Below are positions 10,001-17,819 of a stretch of 64,000 bases of DNA, one piece after another. Each line of letters begins with the position of its first letter. Position 1 is the stretch's first letter. The stretch is from Wandonia sp964447015 (lineage in GTDB: Bacteria > Bacteroidota > Bacteroidia > Flavobacteriales_D > Crocinitomicaceae), in contig CAYUQU010000001.1 in the NCBI GenBank assembly GCA_964447015.1, positions 1-64,000 of the forward strand. The letters are read 5' to 3'. A model generated the notes under the pieces. The model made no database searches and had not been told where the DNA came from. It saw only the letters and a list, made by a program, of their open reading frames with translations. Position numbers and translations under genes: made by a program.

Positions 10001-12825
10001 TTAATTTTCACTCCCAATTGCGGTGGTACAGTTCCTCCCGTAGTGCTGAGTTGTGGCAGGGTATATTCAAACCCTTTGTCAAAAAACGGTTCGTATTGTT
10101 CCACCACTTCGCCTTTGTTGTTGTAAATCTGCCAACCACTCACTACTACATTCAGCGGATCGTTTTCTTCTCGCTCTACGCCTACAGCAGGTGTGTTTGT
10201 ACTGCTTTGGTTTGCGTTAAGCCCTGAACTTCCAAATGTCTGATTCCCGAAAATTACATCTTCTGCCTGTGCTCTTGTTTGCAAAAGCCTTCCAAAACCA
10301 TCGCTGTATTCTTTAGAGACTATCGTTGGGCTGTCCACGCTTGGGTCGTCCTGCCAGTGCTCTTCGCGCTGAATGGTTCTCACCCAAACAGGGTTGCCCT
10401 CGTTCATAAAGGCAAAAAAGTCGTATTCCATGCGCACAGATGGCGCAAAACGCTCATAAAACGTACCTGTAGCAGCTTTATAATCGCCTTCTGTGCCTTT
10501 ACCAATTACAGCTGTGGCTGTAAGTAAACCTAAAGGTGAAAAATCAAATTCCGTAATATTGTCGTTGGGGTCTGTAATTTTAAAAGCTTGCAGGACACGA
10601 TAGTCGTATTCGGCAGTGGTTTCTAAATAATCTGTTTCATTAAGGTACTGACGGCTTGTTTTAGGAAGTAAACTATACTCATCGTAAGCAATGGTCGCTT
10701 TGTTCTCAAATACATCCTTAGTTTCAAGCATCAAACCTACGGGTTGTTCAATTGTATTATCTTGCCAATCGTATTTCATCCGTCCACCTTCTGCATACCA
10801 ACCATCAATATGGTTTGGAAAACCTGTTCTGCGGTCTTTATACCCCAATCGTACATCACCGTTTTGGAGTAATCCTGCAAAAGCAGCAGGGTAGCCGTTA
10901 TTATCGCTCCAGTCGGGAGTCGATTTAAAACATTCGGGGGTGTTGGTGTCATAAGCTTCGGCGATAATACCATCGGTAATCACAAGCGTCTCACTCCTCA
11001 CCACCGCTCCAAACTCCCCAATTTCGCCATAAGGCAATCCTGTAAAGGCATTCCCGTCATAAAAATTAAGCGTACAGCCAATAATGTCCTCATCAGGTAA
11101 ACTGCTATTGAAAATACTGTCTTTAAAGACAAATACCGAAGTGTTTTGCGCAGAACGAGTGGCATCATAAGAAACCGAGCGTTTCACTCGATCCACCATA
11201 TATTGTCCGTCGGGAATATCTTTGTAGATAAATTCACTTTCGCCGTAGGTCGCTAAATATTGCCCCCCGCCACCGCTCAGGGGAGAGGAACCTCTTGGTA
11301 GTCCCAAGCTCAGTTCCCCGGTCGGATGTCCATACGCATCGTAACCCTTCACAAAACTCATGCTGTGCATCGGGTCGTTGCCACGTTCATATTGTGTAGT
11401 GCGCTGTGCTACGCTAAAGGGAAAGAAAATATACCCTGAACCGCTCCAATATCCTTGCCCGGATTTTTTCCATCCGCTAAAAAGTGTAGGGTCTTGTGCA
11501 GGGTCAAATTCTTGGCGTACGCTCATTAAACTCTCGGATACAGTATACGGTTTGCTTTGCAATGGCGAACCATCCAAACCGTAAGTCTCAGAACGCAGCA
11601 GAGTTCCCCTCAGCGTCCTTAGCGCATCCCTTCGCGCTCTTCGCGGTAAAGAACTGAGTAATGCTTTCATTTGATTAGTTCTCTCCAGCACATTCGCATC
11701 TCCCTGCCAGTATTGATCCGAAAAATCCACCTCATGCCAACGGGTAAAATCCTCTCCAACAGGTCCGGGGTAAAACCAACTCTTTGTTAAAACCGGAGGC
11801 GTATAAAACTCAGTAGAATTCAATAAATTATCCACCAAAACATCCCCCCATTTTTCATTTTTCATTTTTAACTTTTCATTTCCCTCAGAATTAAACCGTT
11901 CAAACGTTTCGGTATCTATGGTATCCACTTGGGCAAATCCTCTAAACTCTCGTTCTGCTCCGTCCCAGTAGCCGTTGTGGTAATTGTATTCGGTGGCGAG
12001 TTTCCCACCTGAAAGCAAATCCAATACCTCCACTCTGTTCACTACCTGCACGGGAAAAGGAAGTTCTGTTTTCCACCTTGTTATGGGATTCTTTTCATCG
12101 CGCAAGTAATGGTAAATGGATGAACCGTACTGAACACGGGTAATACTACCCATGTTGTTGTTCATTTCTTCTAATACGTAGGGTTTGTTATTGTTGGTAA
12201 AGTCCAAGAAATACATTTTCCCGTTTCTACCATCTGTCCCTGCCATAGACCATAAAATCCCAGGCTGTCCTGTACCCAGTATATCCACAATGCGCAAGTC
12301 ATTGGGATTAAACACGGGTGGGGTATTCATCACTTTGGTGCCTTCGGAAAATCCGCCTGCCGATTGGTTTACGTAGAGCATTACGCTGTTGTTTTCTACA
12401 AAAGCAATGTCTGCCAGTCCGTCGCCATCCAAATCGCCTAAGAGTACCTGTGCAGGATTGTATTGTTCTGGAAAACGCGGTGCATTTTTCATGTTCACCT
12501 TTTTACCAAAACGTCCGTATCCCATGTTGGGCCAGTATTGCACCCTGCCAGATGAAATCAGCACAATATCCTGCAAGCCGTCTCCAGTCATATCCGCAAA
12601 ACGGATGCGCGGGTCGGCAAAACTGAAATCGGCAAAGGTTTTGTCTGCCACACGCACTTTGTCAAATCCTTGCTGCGGGTCGTTGAAAAAACATTCGAAT
12701 TTTGCTCCATTGCGCAATACGTCCGTCATGCCGTCACCGTCTAAATCCATGAGTTGTACCTCGGGGTCGGCAAAGGTAAAGGAGGGGGCTTTGCGGTAGG
12801 GACGGTAATTTTTTTCGTCCCACAC
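7009..12825 (-). CDS. SpvB/TcdB/Rhs toxin, C-terminal part, with L,D-transpeptidase-like tip
   Basis: This 1938-codon frame is the larger part of a gene interrupted by a TAG at 12856-12858; its first codon here is a GTG within the continuous frame, not a proven start. In order it has FG-GAP/VCBS repeats (VQLMDLDGDGMTDVL, LLGDLDGDGLADIAF), TcdB middle domains (YRVQYGSS-type SSIYHYLRDEKNP and REFRGFAQVD), about 900 residues of YD/Rhs repeats, the Rhs core (KRYKFSGKERDEESGLYY and CRFISVDPLAPEY), and a tip of about 240 aa after residue 1698 (7009-7815). The tip has GTIQPGFYHAV, VGVNIHKAG and SGCSEGCQLVD, resembling the His and S-x-G-C motifs of L,D-transpeptidase (YkuD) enzymes. The fold assignment is inference. 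The next gene is its likely lipoprotein immunity partner. Confidence 0.85.
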   Translation of the reverse strand: MWDEKNYRPYRKAPSFTFADPEVQLMDLDGDGMTDVLRNGAKFECFFNDPQQGFDKVRVADKTFADFSFADPRIRFADMTGDGLQDIVLISSGRVQYWPNMGYGRFGKKVNMKNAPRFPEQYNPAQVLLGDLDGDGLADIAFVENNSVMLYVNQSAGGFSEGTKVMNTPPVFNPNDLRIVDILGTGQPGILWSMAGTDGRNGKMYFLDFTNNNKPYVLEEMNNNMGSITRVQYGSSIYHYLRDEKNPITRWKTELPFPVQVVNRVEVLDLLSGGKLATEYNYHNGYWDGAEREFRGFAQVDTIDTETFERFNSEGNEKLKMKNEKWGDVLVDNLLNSTEFYTPPVLTKSWFYPGPVGEDFTRWHEVDFSDQYWQGDANVLERTNQMKALLSSLPRRARRDALRTLRGTLLRSETYGLDGSPLQSKPYTVSESLMSVRQEFDPAQDPTLFSGWKKSGQGYWSGSGYIFFPFSVAQRTTQYERGNDPMHSMSFVKGYDAYGHPTGELSLGLPRGSSPLSGGGGQYLATYGESEFIYKDIPDGQYMVDRVKRSVSYDATRSAQNTSVFVFKDSIFNSSLPDEDIIGCTLNFYDGNAFTGLPYGEIGEFGAVVRSETLVITDGIIAEAYDTNTPECFKSTPDWSDNNGYPAAFAGLLQNGDVRLGYKDRRTGFPNHIDGWYAEGGRMKYDWQDNTIEQPVGLMLETKDVFENKATIAYDEYSLLPKTSRQYLNETDYLETTAEYDYRVLQAFKITDPNDNITEFDFSPLGLLTATAVIGKGTEGDYKAATGTFYERFAPSVRMEYDFFAFMNEGNPVWVRTIQREEHWQDDPSVDSPTIVSKEYSDGFGRLLQTRAQAEDVIFGNQTFGSSGLNANQSSTNTPAVGVEREENDPLNVVVSGWQIYNNKGEVVEQYEPFFDKGFEYTLPQLSTTGGTVPPQLGVKIKMYYDPLGRVVKTVNPDNSEQRVIYGIPNALNTPNSFTPTPWENYAYDANDLAPLTNPTNSNVPESHWYTPKSSLVDALGRTIQTTEHKAHYNGEDYENVVMKYRYDIRGNLLEVRDPYNRKVFEHVYDLRPAQEDSPPPPLWTRHIDQGAGNIAFDVTGKPIETEDEKGAVTLGAFDTLTRQTHIWAKDKTGEDITLRQVLIYGDDVNDGPVNPKTNNYLGQLYKHFDEAGLVTINGYDFKGNLLEKDREVISDADLLAVFIGPPTNWEVACFRVDWANPPTLEGNYLTSMEYDALNRVTKMAYPEDLDTERKELVPTYNRAGALESVKMDGTDYVTHIAYNAKGQRLLIAHGNNIMTRYVYDSKLFRLLRIKSEKYIQSDWTFAPDGGIKQDTKYTYDLSGNIVGTHEANVSECGIGGTDSLERTFNYDPLYRILNANGRENSPTITPIWDDRYRSTDNTTTTLYTQYYSYDRLGNIQKLQHIGTNDFTRNFNYINNNNQLQSIDIGMTNYAFAYDNCGNQTQETTSRHFEWDFGNRLRAFYVQAGTSEPTQYAQYLYDAGGTRLKKLVRMQGGDYTSTVYIDDVFEYKTDGTDEQNLLHIMDDKSRIAMVRLGDDFGDTTPAIKYNLEDHLGNSCYLLETNGALINKEEYYPFGETSFGSYGKKRYKFSGKERDEESGLYYCRFRYHSAWTCRFISVDPLAPEYPHNSSYAYAENRVITGVELEGLEYKSINDESGNVTGFEWDPDNAYDNNGNLKDGYYERALLIEDKGTWSEGNWDENEQRFKSYNIGSATITLYSYDIKTDKNGVVTKTPTTTTFKATTMPSDSMRFGTIQPGFYHAVRWKHQNKYPALQIRTTSGSNKIPTVGTNPATDKSYAVGVNIHKAGKNNFTGTFWSKKDFKISDGNYTESRKFRDRYSGCSEGCQLVDINKWNDFMSNFKADVGNIGVLLKRPDYTTPQVKVPVNPDANKIKEWTTWRGYMEIYRKWYNSNIKK

Positions 12826-12855
12826 CCCGTTAAAGCTTCCCGAGAAATAACCTGC

Positions 12856-12858
12856 CTA
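12856..12858 (-). other. In-frame TAG interrupting the SpvB/TcdB/Rhs gene
   Basis: On the minus strand the frame reads T-N-G-L, TAG, A-G-Y-F-S-G-S-F-N-G-V-W-D. Both sides are in the same frame, and the flanking residues match the conserved join between the SpvB and FG-GAP parts of TcdB-like proteins, where a Gly-Tyr-Phe/Tyr segment and a Trp-Asp pair are typical. One base change would restore a sense codon. Confidence 0.9.
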
Positions 12859-14118
12859 TAAACCGTTGGTGACCAACAAATCGCTGCGACCGTTTCCGTT
12901 GGCATCGATGAGTTGCACACCCGGCTCTCCCAATTGAATGGTGGGGGAAATGCCTAAATTTCGGGGATTACTGAATTTGCCGTCTCCTTTGTTTGTCCAA
13001 TAACGTGCTGCAATGCCGTCCAATTGCAACAAATCGGGAAGTCCGTTTCCGTTGAGGTCAACCAGTTCAAACCCCGGTTGTGAAAGCGACATCACGGGAA
13101 TCGGCCCTTCTATACTGCGTAATCCTCTTCGCGAGGGTTTATAGGTCGAATAGCCGAATTCCAATGGTGGCATCCATTCGCTTATCTCTCCATGGTGACC
13201 TTCTACCGAAACACTTTTAAGCATGGACGCACCGTTCAAAGGCAATTTATCTCCCGAGAGGTAATTGAAGTGATAAGTTTTGGTTTTTCTGGTTTCATCC
13301 GCATGTGTGTAAGTCTCAATAGTTGCACATCTGCGAGTGGTACGCATTTCAAAACCTTGGCGGTAACTCGAAAACGGGTCAGGGCGCTCTTCGTAGTTGA
13401 ATTTTACTTCACACAGGTATTTCTTTTCGTTGTTATCCACATACTGTGCGTATTTGATGGAAGAAAGATACAACTGATCATAGACATGGGGGTTGGTAGC
13501 TGAATCTGTCGCCACCAATTCACGTTCGTATTCATAGACGATTTCATTGCCATAAGGATCCACCGTTTTGCTTAAACACCACGCAAAAATAGCCTTACGG
13601 TTTTCGGGGTTGGCAATGACGCACGGGTCGTTACCCTCCGAATCAGGTGTGCCGTAAAAGCTAATCAATCCGTCTTTGCTGCGTACTTCCCAAAAGTTTT
13701 CGCCACTTGTTTTCTTATGATGTACAATCCGTGCAAAAAGTCCTTCTGTGCGTGGTCGGTAAGTTGTTTTCTGGTGCCCTTGCGCCGTTTCTTCTTTAAC
13801 CGGCACTAAATCTTCTGCACCCGATAGAATAAACACATCTTGTTTGTCCGCATACACCGGAATCCCTCTGGATGTTTTGCGGGTCACTCCCGGAATTCCC
13901 AGTGCCCATCCCAAACCGAAGGTGCCGTTGCCATTCCCCGTGCTATAGCCAAGGGTCAGCTCAGGCTGAAAGCCGTTTCTGCCCGGTGGCACAGCCACAG
14001 GCACACTAAAATTTCCGGTACCCGTAAACAGATCAGGAGAGAATTTTTCTCCGAGGCCGCTTTGCGCACCGCCTCCCTGTGGAGGGACTATAGCTGAGGT
14101 TCCTTTGGTGTTGGACAT
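12856..14118 (-). CDS. SpvB/TcdB/Rhs toxin, N-terminal SpvB part
   Basis: This 420-aa frame is the front of the same gene. It opens with GGGAQSGLGEKFSPDLFTGT and continues with PPGRNGFQPELTLGYSTGNG and FGLGWALGIPGVTRKTSRG, the hallmark start of SpvB domains found in insecticidal toxin-complex B (TcdB) proteins. Two FG-GAP-like turns close it (ELVDLNGNGLPDLLQLDGIA and QLIDANGNGRSDLLV). Joined to the downstream frame it would give a protein of about 2369 aa, a normal size for TcB-TcC fusions. There is no classical signal peptide at the start. No TcA-like gene is visible in the window, so delivery would depend on genes elsewhere. If the TAG is real, this truncated piece alone should be inactive. 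Confidence 0.85.
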   Translation of the reverse strand: MSNTKGTSAIVPPQGGGAQSGLGEKFSPDLFTGTGNFSVPVAVPPGRNGFQPELTLGYSTGNGNGTFGLGWALGIPGVTRKTSRGIPVYADKQDVFILSGAEDLVPVKEETAQGHQKTTYRPRTEGLFARIVHHKKTSGENFWEVRSKDGLISFYGTPDSEGNDPCVIANPENRKAIFAWCLSKTVDPYGNEIVYEYERELVATDSATNPHVYDQLYLSSIKYAQYVDNNEKKYLCEVKFNYEERPDPFSSYRQGFEMRTTRRCATIETYTHADETRKTKTYHFNYLSGDKLPLNGASMLKSVSVEGHHGEISEWMPPLEFGYSTYKPSRRGLRSIEGPIPVMSLSQPGFELVDLNGNGLPDLLQLDGIAARYWTNKGDGKFSNPRNLGISPTIQLGEPGVQLIDANGNGRSDLLVTNGL

Positions 14119-14525
14119 AGGTATATGTTTTTTTCAATACTTAAATTCAGCATTAAATCAATTTAAATTTCTCCTCTTACAAATCCTAAAATACTTCTTG
14201 AAATTTAGCTGCTATTGATTTCTTTCTTGCTTTTAAGTAGGTTTTTATCTAATTATCGGAATGAAAATAGATGAACAAAATTAAAAAACAAAAAACAATC
14301 TGAGAAAAAACCTGTTTTGTTGAAAACTTTATCATTTGAAATTCAAGTTGTTAATAACTTAGCTCAAACGACACAAAATCCCCCCATTTTTGATAGGTAT
14401 TACCTCTTGTGATCATAAAGCATTGAAAATATCATACCTAAATGCCAATATTGACATTTTTCAAATAGTTTCTTGACGGATTCTTTTATCTCAATTTATT
14501 CTGTTGGAAAAACGGTTTTAGTTTA
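14119..14525. other. AT-rich gap upstream of the SpvB/Rhs gene
   Basis: Around 400 bases hold no convincing gene. The Rhs gene reads away from this gap and the MORN lipoprotein gene ends at its other side, so the gap should contain the Rhs promoter and the lipoprotein terminator. A minus-strand TAATTTTG (complement of 14276-14283) fits the Bacteroidota -7 box, but I see no good -33 box at the right spacing. Confidence 0.4.
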
Positions 14526-15302
14526 TTACTTACTTCTTATATAAATAAACTCCTTCCCTGCCATAGGACTATAAACAGATAACGTATCACCAGTATAATA
14601 TCTAATGTCATATACAATTTCCCTTCTATTAGAAGCTAAGCTCATTTGCTGACCGAAATATGCGGTTCCATGTAATAACATTACCGGTTTTATATCATAT
14701 TTAAACATCGGGGCATGATACTCAAAACCACCCTTTTCGTCAAACAAAATAAACTCTTTCTTCTTGTTGTCTTGTTGGAGCATCCATTTGCCAATGAGGT
14801 CTACACAGATTCCCTTGTTATCGAATTTCAATTTTGATTTGTACTTGTGTGTTGGAGAATAATAAGTCCATTCTTTAACTGGAACATTATGGGACATTTC
14901 TCCTTCAGCTTTTAATTTTTCTCCAGGATAATAATATTTTTGATAACCATGAAGCATGTCATTTTTATAAGTGACTTCTTTTAGTATCTTCCCATAAGCA
15001 ATAAGAGAACTTGGACCAGTACGCTTGTCCTCAACGTACACATTGTAAACTACAGTGTCTTTTGAAGGGTAATACGTCTGTTTTCCGTGCTTCAATCCAT
15101 CTTTATACTCTATCTCATTACGAAGTGAACCATCTTTGTTCCATTCGCTGTACTGACCATGTTTAATCTTTTGTCCTGAAGAATTTTTGTAATATTCATA
15201 TCGTACAAGAATAACACCAGTTTGGGGATCTACAATTTCTTCAACTTCGTTTCCACATGCAAGCAAAATAAATAACAGGCTAAGTAATGATAATTTTTTC
15301 AT
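14526..15302 (-). CDS. MORN/YwqK-repeat lipoprotein
   Basis: This 258-aa lipoprotein (MKKLSLLSLLFILLACGNE, lipobox LLAC) carries several MORN-like or YwqK-type repeats with the pattern H-G-x-x-x-x-Y/W: KIKHGQYSEWNKDGSL, GLKHGKQTYYPSKD, DMLHGYQKYYYPGEKLKAEG and VKEWTYY. Proteins of this type are annotated as 'toxin-antitoxin system YwqK family antitoxin', and in Bacteroidota they are mostly surface or periplasmic proteins of unknown role. The last 90 residues form a separate beta-rich tail. The start ATG overlaps the stop of the upstream HTH gene (ATGA), so both are coupled in translation. Its closeness to the toxin locus may be coincidental. Confidence 0.8.
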   Translation of the reverse strand: MKKLSLLSLLFILLACGNEVEEIVDPQTGVILVRYEYYKNSSGQKIKHGQYSEWNKDGSLRNEIEYKDGLKHGKQTYYPSKDTVVYNVYVEDKRTGPSSLIAYGKILKEVTYKNDMLHGYQKYYYPGEKLKAEGEMSHNVPVKEWTYYSPTHKYKSKLKFDNKGICVDLIGKWMLQQDNKKKEFILFDEKGGFEYHAPMFKYDIKPVMLLHGTAYFGQQMSLASNRREIVYDIRYYTGDTLSVYSPMAGKEFIYIRSK

Positions 15303-15577
15303 TTGATTAAAAGTTTTGATAGTTCGTAATTGTGTTCTGATAGACTTATGTAAAGTCTTTTAAGGTTTCTGTTTTCTACTATTAGTTTATCCTTTGGATC
15401 ATCAGCGTTTGTATGCTCTGGTTCAGTTAAATCATTTGACACTTCTTGTTTCCAGATATAAAATGTGCTGACGCTAATCCCATACTTATCGCATAGGCTC
15501 TTAATGGTCATGTTTTGCTCTATTCTTTCTCTAAGAATTCGAACTTTATCTTCTGTCGTGAACTTTGATCCTCTCAT
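15299..15577 (-). CDS. IS3-OrfA-like helix-turn-helix protein (orphan)
   Basis: This 92-aa protein begins KFTTEDKVRILRERIEQNMT and continues IKSLCDKYGISVSTFYIWKQ, the N-terminal helix-turn-helix of IS3/IS66-type transposase subunit A. A short Leu-rich segment follows (LIVENRNLKRLYISLSEHNY). No OrfB with a DDE domain is present on either side, and no inverted repeats are apparent, so this is not a complete insertion sequence. Its stop overlaps the start of the MORN lipoprotein by four bases, which suggests that it is a domesticated regulator or the relic of a lost element rather than an active transposase. Confidence 0.75.
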   Translation of the reverse strand: MRGSKFTTEDKVRILRERIEQNMTIKSLCDKYGISVSTFYIWKQEVSNDLTEPEHTNADDPKDKLIVENRNLKRLYISLSEHNYELSKLLIK

Positions 15578-15618
15578 TTCCGTTCGTTTTGAATTTCAAA
15601 TATATCAAAAAAAGCCAC

Positions 15619-15664
15619 ATTATTATAGTAATAATAAATGGGTAACAAAAATCACGGCGATTTT
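15619..15664 (+). promoter_or_regulatory. Two inverted repeats upstream of the XRE gene, candidate operators
   Basis: ATTATTA-tag-TAATAAT lies at 15619-15635 and AAAATC-acggc-GATTTT at 15648-15664, both perfect and both within 60 bases of the ATG at 15678. XRE-family regulators bind such dyads and commonly repress their own operon. Binding is inferred. Confidence 0.45.
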
Positions 15665-15677
15665 ATTCTTTTGATAC

Positions 15678-15929
15678 ATGAGAAAAAAGGGAGAATTGGA
15701 AGGTTACCAGCTTGCCGGATTAGAAGATATCGCTAAGAAGCTCAAGTATCTGAGAATAAAGAATGGTTACTCAAATTATGAAGATTTTGCCTATCACGCA
15801 GATATTGCCCGAGCTCAATATGGAAAATATGAGCAAGGTGCCAATCTAATGATTACAACATTAATGAAAATATTAAAGGCACACGAGATGACTCTTGAAG
15901 AGTTCTTTTTACTGAAAATTAAAGACTAG
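15678..15929 (+). CDS. XRE-family transcriptional regulator
   Basis: This 83-aa protein consists mainly of one XRE/Cro helix-turn-helix: IAKKLKYLRIKNGYSNYEDF, then AYHADIARAQYGKYEQGANL and TTLMKILKAHEMTLEEFF, the usual five-helix pattern with the recognition helix around IARAQYGKYE. It lies three bases upstream of the 628-aa gene and is surely co-transcribed with it. Two short inverted repeats upstream may be its operators. Small XRE regulators are common in mobile elements, where they control transposition or cargo genes, so it may regulate the adjacent Tn7-like module. Confidence 0.85.
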   Translation: MRKKGELEGYQLAGLEDIAKKLKYLRIKNGYSNYEDFAYHADIARAQYGKYEQGANLMITTLMKILKAHEMTLEEFFLLKIKD

Positions 15930-15932
15930 CAT

Positions 15933-17819
15933 ATGCAACCACTAAACCTACCTGAAGATTCCCATTGGCGTGTCATTTATGTTGGCAGAATTGAACTTCA
16001 TCCATCAAAGAAATACTATACTTTCGAAGTAACTTTTGAGAGATTGGAAATCCCATCTGAAGGCGGGGTATATCCTAAAACGTTTAAATCACTAAATTCT
16101 ATATCAAGAAAAGTAAATTTGAATTTGATCAAATTATTTGCTCTTGGTTCTATTTGGAACGATGATAAAATTGCAAATTTGGCAGACAACTTTGAAACAT
16201 ACAGTACATTTAAAAATACCATTGATTTTAGAAGCAACTCATTTGAAATAAAAGCAGAAGACTATATAGAAGAGGGCTTTACTCCAATAAAAAGAATTGA
16301 CGGCAAAAAAGAAATTTCACACTCCATGTTGGTAATCGAGGATAAAAACAACCTGAAATTCAAATATACTGACATCACAACTGGAAAAACCTTAATATAT
16401 AAACCGAGTTTTATTGCGATTCCCTCTTATGAAATAATTCGCTTCTTTTTGATGGGTAAAGGTATTTATAATAGTAAGTTAATTCGATCCAATTTATATG
16501 ATAAATCGGAAAATCTAATATTCGATAAAGACGAAGTTTATTATGATGAAGATTCTAAAACATTATTTATTAAACTAAAATCTGGAATTACCCAAGAAAA
16601 TGCGATAACTGTGGCTGATCTTTGTGAGTCTGATTTATATCGTCAAGAAGCGCAAAAACTTGATCATACACTATTACCGGAACTCTCTGCACTTTCAAAA
16701 ATCCAAATACCAATAACCAAGTACTCGAAAATCACTTTTAAAGCTAAACGAGTAGTAAATAAAAATGGTGAATGGGGCTTATTCCTTCTTTTTTTTAACA
16801 AATGTATAGGCCACAGGAACTATGAAACCGTTGTATTTGATCATGAAGACTCTTATAGAAAAAGAAGTAATGACCCATCAATAAAACATGATAATTCTTC
16901 AGAAGATTCATTTTTCAGAAAAATCAATACAGGAACTCCTGAAAATTTCATCGAAGATGAGAATACAAATAATTCCTTCCCATCAATTGCTATAAAAAGC
17001 AATGCTTTCATGAACGATCTATTAAATGATTCTGATGAAATCAAGGTAGAAAAAGTAGTAGAAAAGAATCGAAACAATAGACCACCGAAGGCGATTAACA
17101 AACCTATAAGTACCCCAGACTACGGGCAAAAAACAGAAGAAAGTGCTTCTGATAATGACGTTGCTCCAGAAGATGTAAAAGATGGGGAAAAGGCAACAAT
17201 CTATGACCCGTCTGAGAAGCGTGATGAATCTGATAGTTCTGAAATTTACCCATTACGATTTTTCCAAGATTTTGAAATCATCATGAATTTGATGAGAAAC
17301 AAATTGAAAGAAAAGTCGGCAAATGTTAAAGTGAAATTTGGGAATATTCTAACAAATTCAGGCAATAATGAACTCGTATTTACATTAAATCCATCCACAA
17401 TTGTGATGAAATCATTGCTAAAAGGAACTAGTACATCGAATTCATTCTTAAAACTCGCAAAAAGTAAAATAAATCGCAAACTATACTTAATTGAGGTCTT
17501 AATTGACTCTAAAGTTATCTACATTTTAGAACCAGAATTTAAGTCTAATAATAACACTGCAACTACGCTTATTTTTCATGGAAAAACATTTCAAAAGCAA
17601 AATACAGATCAATTATTTCAGTTTTTCAAAAAATATGTTGAAAATAAAGGAGTTAAAAATAGGATGATAGAGGATAGAAAAATTAAAGAGAATTTTGATT
17701 TGATTGCCTTCAATCATGATTTGCAAAAAACCAAATCCTCAGAATTTATGACCGTTTCAGCAGCACTATCCAAACACGCTCAAAAATTAGCAGATAAAAT
17801 TATTTCAGTGGGTAAATAA
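15933..17819 (+). CDS. Transposon-associated protein, possibly TnsE-like
   Basis: This 628-aa protein has no motif that I can assign with confidence. Residues about 1-310 are mixed alpha/beta (RVIYVGRIELHPSKKYYTFE, SFIAIPSYEIIRFFLMGKG). Residues about 310-430 are charged and low-complexity, probably a flexible linker (DSDEIKVEKVVEKNRNN). The C-terminal 200 residues are globular (IYPLRFFQDFEIIMNLM, KSKINRKLYLIEVLIDSKVI, YILEPEFKSNNNTATTLIF). The order 'Arg-x-Tyr/Leu ... Ile-Leu-Glu ... Thr-Thr-Leu' in this region reminds me of TnsE C-terminal domains of Tn7-like elements, and the two-domain layout fits. The gene faces tniQ and overlaps its 3' end by 15 bases. TnsE directs Tn7 to replicating DNA; that role here is a guess from weak similarity and position. 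Confidence 0.45.
   Translation: MQPLNLPEDSHWRVIYVGRIELHPSKKYYTFEVTFERLEIPSEGGVYPKTFKSLNSISRKVNLNLIKLFALGSIWNDDKIANLADNFETYSTFKNTIDFRSNSFEIKAEDYIEEGFTPIKRIDGKKEISHSMLVIEDKNNLKFKYTDITTGKTLIYKPSFIAIPSYEIIRFFLMGKGIYNSKLIRSNLYDKSENLIFDKDEVYYDEDSKTLFIKLKSGITQENAITVADLCESDLYRQEAQKLDHTLLPELSALSKIQIPITKYSKITFKAKRVVNKNGEWGLFLLFFNKCIGHRNYETVVFDHEDSYRKRSNDPSIKHDNSSEDSFFRKINTGTPENFIEDENTNNSFPSIAIKSNAFMNDLLNDSDEIKVEKVVEKNRNNRPPKAINKPISTPDYGQKTEESASDNDVAPEDVKDGEKATIYDPSEKRDESDSSEIYPLRFFQDFEIIMNLMRNKLKEKSANVKVKFGNILTNSGNNELVFTLNPSTIVMKSLLKGTSTSNSFLKLAKSKINRKLYLIEVLIDSKVIYILEPEFKSNNNTATTLIFHGKTFQKQNTDQLFQFFKKYVENKGVKNRMIEDRKIKENFDLIAFNHDLQKTKSSEFMTVSAALSKHAQKLADKIISVGK

Noticed and set aside
15299..15577. Complete IS3 insertion sequence
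   Set aside because: Only the OrfA-like front is present. There is no OrfB, no frameshift window and no terminal inverted repeat.
14119..15677. Left end of the Tn7-like element
   Set aside because: I looked for TGTAACTGACA-like ends and ACAAAAGAAnTTGAAA repeats in the gene-free parts to the left. Nothing matched well enough to report.
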